Part shown: positions 4,006 through 5,912 of the stretch, piece after piece | How the letters are laid out: every line of letters begins with the position of its first letter | Position numbering within the stretch: position 1 is the stretch's first letter | Notes under the pieces: generated by a model | Told to the model about the DNA's origin: nothing | What the model saw: only the letters and a program-made list of their open reading frames with translations | The model's database searches: none | Assembly (NCBI GenBank): GCA_031255695.1 | Contig: JAIRSA010000167.1 | Location: forward strand, 1 to 5,912 | Origin: Eubacteriales Family XIII. Incertae Sedis bacterium | GTDB taxonomy: Bacteria; Bacillota; Clostridia; Peptostreptococcales; Anaerovoracaceae | DNA length: 5,912 bases | Direction: 5' to 3' | Translations under genes and position numbers: made by a program

Positions 4006-5912
4006 GGTCAGGTAGTAGTCGGTCGGCAATGCGCCTAGGCCCAGCGTAGTGTAGTCCTCCGGAGGCGGCGTGGCGCCGGAGACATGTGGCGGCGTGCCGC
4101 CGGGGCCCGGCGGCGTGGCGCTGGGATCGTGCGGAGGCGTGCTGCCAGGGCCCGGCGGCTCTATCGGCGGCACCGGCGTAGGCGGTGCCGGCGGTGTGTC
4201 GCCAGAGTCAGGCGGAGGCGGCGTGGTGCCGGAGTCCGGCGGCGTCGGCGGCACCGGAGCCGGTGGCACCGGAGCCGGCGGCGTTGGCGGAGGCGGCGTG
4301 ACGGCGGGGCTTGTCGGCGTTGGCGGCGCAGGCGCCGGGGGCCCCGGAGGCGGCGGTATGACGCCCGTGCCCGGCGTTATCGGTTTGGGCGGCGGCACTG
4401 GAGCATTGGATATCATCAGCCGCAGGTGGCGGCTGCCTATCCCGTCTATGTACACCAGCTCCGCGTCGGCGGGGTCGGTCTCGGCCGTCGATATGATCCC
4501 ATTGTCGTCCAAGGCGATCTTGATAGGCCCGGACATCCGCGTATAGCCACTGGGAGCGGCCAGCTCTGTAATTGTGTAGCTTCTCATATCCGGCGCCGAA
4601 AAGGACCAGAGAAGGTCTGTAAAGATGACCCCGCCGGCTTTGTCGCTATATTTCTCGTCTACGAATCCCCCGTCCTGCCTCTCGATCCGGAATCTCGCCC
4701 CCTCAAGCGGCGAACCTTCGGATCCGGTGCTTATCTTGGCGATGGAAATGTCGAATGGCCCTGGGCTGTTCCGGCATACGACAGCGGCAGTAGGCTGTTT
4801 TTCTGTCACTTCGAAAGAAACCGTGCGCCCGGCGGCTGTCTTGAAGGCATTGCTGTCATACACATCATATGAAGCCGAATAGTCATCGCTGAAGGATTCC
4901 GTGATGGCATATTCGCCAAAAGGCAGGCCGGAAATCACGCCCATCGAACCATCATTAAGGCTGAAAGTCCCGTCGATCCCGCTTATGATTTCTGCATTGC
5001 CGGCACTTTCATGATATTTAGAAAAATTGCCATCATGCAGATAGACGGGGGCCCCGCCCGCATCGGTGATCTGGAACCTGAACGGGCCGCCGGAGCCTGC
5101 ATAATGAACCTTGCTGACGGAGACTTGGCCACTCCCCGAACTGCCGAAAGGTATCGCGGCGTTGGCGTACTGCACGAGCGGGTCATGCCCGGCGCCTATG
5201 AAGGCCTGCACCATATTCCAGTCCTGCTGCCCTGTGACTGGATCTTGGTACACCAGGACTGTCGGCACCTCCACTTCCCTGCCGTTCACCTCGCTGAGTT
5301 CTTCCTTGGCCAGCGCCGTGACCGCAGTGGCCTTCTGGAGATCCTCCTCGTCCTGCAAGGGCAAGAAGATGTAGAAGGGGGCGTCGCTGGATGGATTTTC
5401 GTCCACAGGATCGCTGACAGGCAGGCCGGGAAGCGTGCCGGACCCGTTGCCATATATAGGCTCGGATTTAAGCGGCTTGCCGCCTTGGTCGGGGTGGCCG
5501 TCATAGAAGACCGTGCCGGCTATGGGCGAGCTCAGCTGCAGGAGCGCAGGCTCCCGCACCCTTTTGACGTTGCCCGCTGGGCGGGAGCTGTAGGACGCGT
5601 CTGTTTCCCGCACGTAGCAGGGCCCCCATACAAGCCCGCTGCCGTCATCCACGGGGCTTATGCCCGCATTCGCGTTGTCGAAGTCTATGCCGTAAGGCCG
5701 CACCTCATCGTCCGAGTAGAGGCCCTGGGAAGGATCGGCGGCATATCCCTCCGCGCCATTGGCGAGCGCGTCAAACAGGGCAAGGAACTGCCTGTGCTTG
5801 ATGCCGTTCGGGCTGTCTGGCTCGTTGCCGCTTCTGGCAAGGAAACCAGTGCTTAGGAACTTCACGTCGGGATTGGTGAAATGCCATACGACGGCCTTGG
5901 TGGCCGTGACTG
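3880..5912 (-). CDS. Wall-anchored multidomain adhesin: TED-like end, two Cna_B/SpaA domains, Pro-rich spanner, SPQTD signal (5' partial)
   Basis: The frame is open to the right edge, with 676 residues visible (residue 1 = codon 5910-5908); the N-terminus and signal peptide are outside. Residues 1-15 include TKAVVWHFTNP, resembling the TQxxΦW motif near the end of thioester (TQXA) domains, but with Lys 5 where Gln is expected. Residues ~90-255 form an unassigned, probably beta-rich region (VWGPCYV, then TGQQDWNMVQAF). A first Cna_B-like domain (~261-381) has a likely isopeptide triad K267 (VSVSKVH), E338 (YAITE) and N381 (VCRNSP). A second, SpaA-type domain (~386-503) has K392 (ISIAKIS), E449 (YTITELAAPSGY) and N502 (MISNAP). 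A Pro-rich spanner (~504-618) leads to SPQTD (636-640), a membrane helix (~645-665) and RRR (667-669). This is a covalently anchored surface adhesin or pilin-like protein; its ligand is unknown. The GTG at 5865 is an internal Val codon, since homology-like sequence extends upstream. The downstream sortase overlaps it. Confidence 0.9.
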   Translation of the reverse strand, partial: VTATKAVVWHFTNPDVKFLSTGFLARSGNEPDSPNGIKHRQFLALFDALANGAEGYAADPSQGLYSDDEVRPYGIDFDNANAGISPVDDGSGLVWGPCYVRETDASYSSRPAGNVKRVREPALLQLSSPIAGTVFYDGHPDQGGKPLKSEPIYGNGSGTLPGLPVSDPVDENPSSDAPFYIFLPLQDEEDLQKATAVTALAKEELSEVNGREVEVPTVLVYQDPVTGQQDWNMVQAFIGAGHDPLVQYANAAIPFGSSGSGQVSVSKVHYAGSGGPFRFQITDAGGAPVYLHDGNFSKYHESAGNAEIISGIDGTFSLNDGSMGVISGLPFGEYAITESFSDDYSASYDVYDSNAFKTAAGRTVSFEVTEKQPTAAVVCRNSPGPFDISIAKISTGSEGSPLEGARFRIERQDGGFVDEKYSDKAGGVIFTDLLWSFSAPDMRSYTITELAAPSGYTRMSGPIKIALDDNGIISTAETDPADAELVYIDGIGSRHLRLMISNAPVPPPKPITPGTGVIPPPPGPPAPAPPTPTSPAVTPPPPTPPAPVPPAPVPPTPPDSGTTPPPPDSGDTPPAPPTPVPPIEPPGPGSTPPHDPSATPPGPGGTPPHVSGATPPPEDYTTLGLGALPTDYYLTSPQTDDNSNIPLWALLGGAALAGLILVGAALRRRWQANRAG
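4057..4401. repeat. Repetitive Pro-rich coding segment of the adhesin
   Basis: About 115 codons dominated by Pro, Gly, Ser, Thr and Ala (PPAPVPP, GATPP, DSG-TPPPP units). At DNA level it is built of short GGCGG/GGCACCGG-type repeats; a 15-bp unit, GGCACCGGAGCCGGY, occurs twice in tandem at 4250-4264 and 4265-4279. In protein terms it is a stiff, extended wall spanner between the SpaA domain and the sorting signal. Confidence 0.75.

Noticed and set aside
4070..4400. G-quadruplex potential in the G-rich plus strand
   Set aside because: Most runs are GG separated by C; there are not four close GGG tracts. The pattern is explained by Pro/Gly codons.
3267..4872. Long plus-strand open frames (for example 3267-3686, 3316-3762, 4070-4546, 4084-4872) rich in Ala/Pro, Gly or Arg
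   Set aside because: They are antisense to the low-complexity parts of the sortase and adhesin. Their composition just mirrors GC-rich repeats, and no family-like motif is visible.
5011..5856. 281-codon plus-strand open frame antisense to the adhesin
   Set aside because: Its product has no recognisable motif, and the opposite strand encodes a continuous set of adhesin domains. Long antisense frames are expected in GC-rich coding DNA.

Overview
The window is high in GC, with GC-rich codon third positions but fairly frequent ATA isoleucine codons. It encodes a Gram-positive cell-surface system: a sortase, a wall-anchored adhesin with a sorting signal, and isopeptide-type SpaA/Cna_B domains. 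This fits a high-GC member of the Clostridia/Firmicutes, or less likely an actinobacterium of the Coriobacteriia type. The taxonomy is inference; no rRNA or tRNA is present.

Layout. Bases 1-413 (+) hold the C-terminal ATP-binding domain of a sensor histidine kinase whose start lies outside the window. It converges on a minus-strand block across a GC-rich spacer (414-565) that carries a degenerate ~75-bp tandem duplication. The duplication includes a second copy of the last codons of the neighbouring gene. On the minus strand, in transcription order from the right edge: a large wall-anchored adhesin truncated by the window edge (3880-5912), a class B sortase overlapping it by 25 nt (2756-3904), a 184-nt intergenic gap with a good sigma70-type promoter, a MATE-family efflux transporter (1189-2571), and a small HD-superfamily hydrolase 47 nt further on (566-1141).

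How the genes work together. The adhesin ends in a Pro-rich wall spanner, an SPQTD sorting motif, a membrane segment and an Arg cluster. The class B sortase encoded directly behind it is the obvious enzyme to attach it to peptidoglycan. Both proteins have unusually long low-complexity spacers. The visible N-terminal edge of the adhesin looks like the end of a thioester (TQXA) domain, but the expected thioester glutamine is a lysine. MATE and HD form a second transcription unit, apparently read from a promoter placed so that the transcript would start at or next to the MATE start codon (leaderless). The kinase has no evident functional link to the others in this window.

No tRNA, rRNA, CRISPR, insertion sequence, riboswitch or convincing rho-independent terminator was seen.
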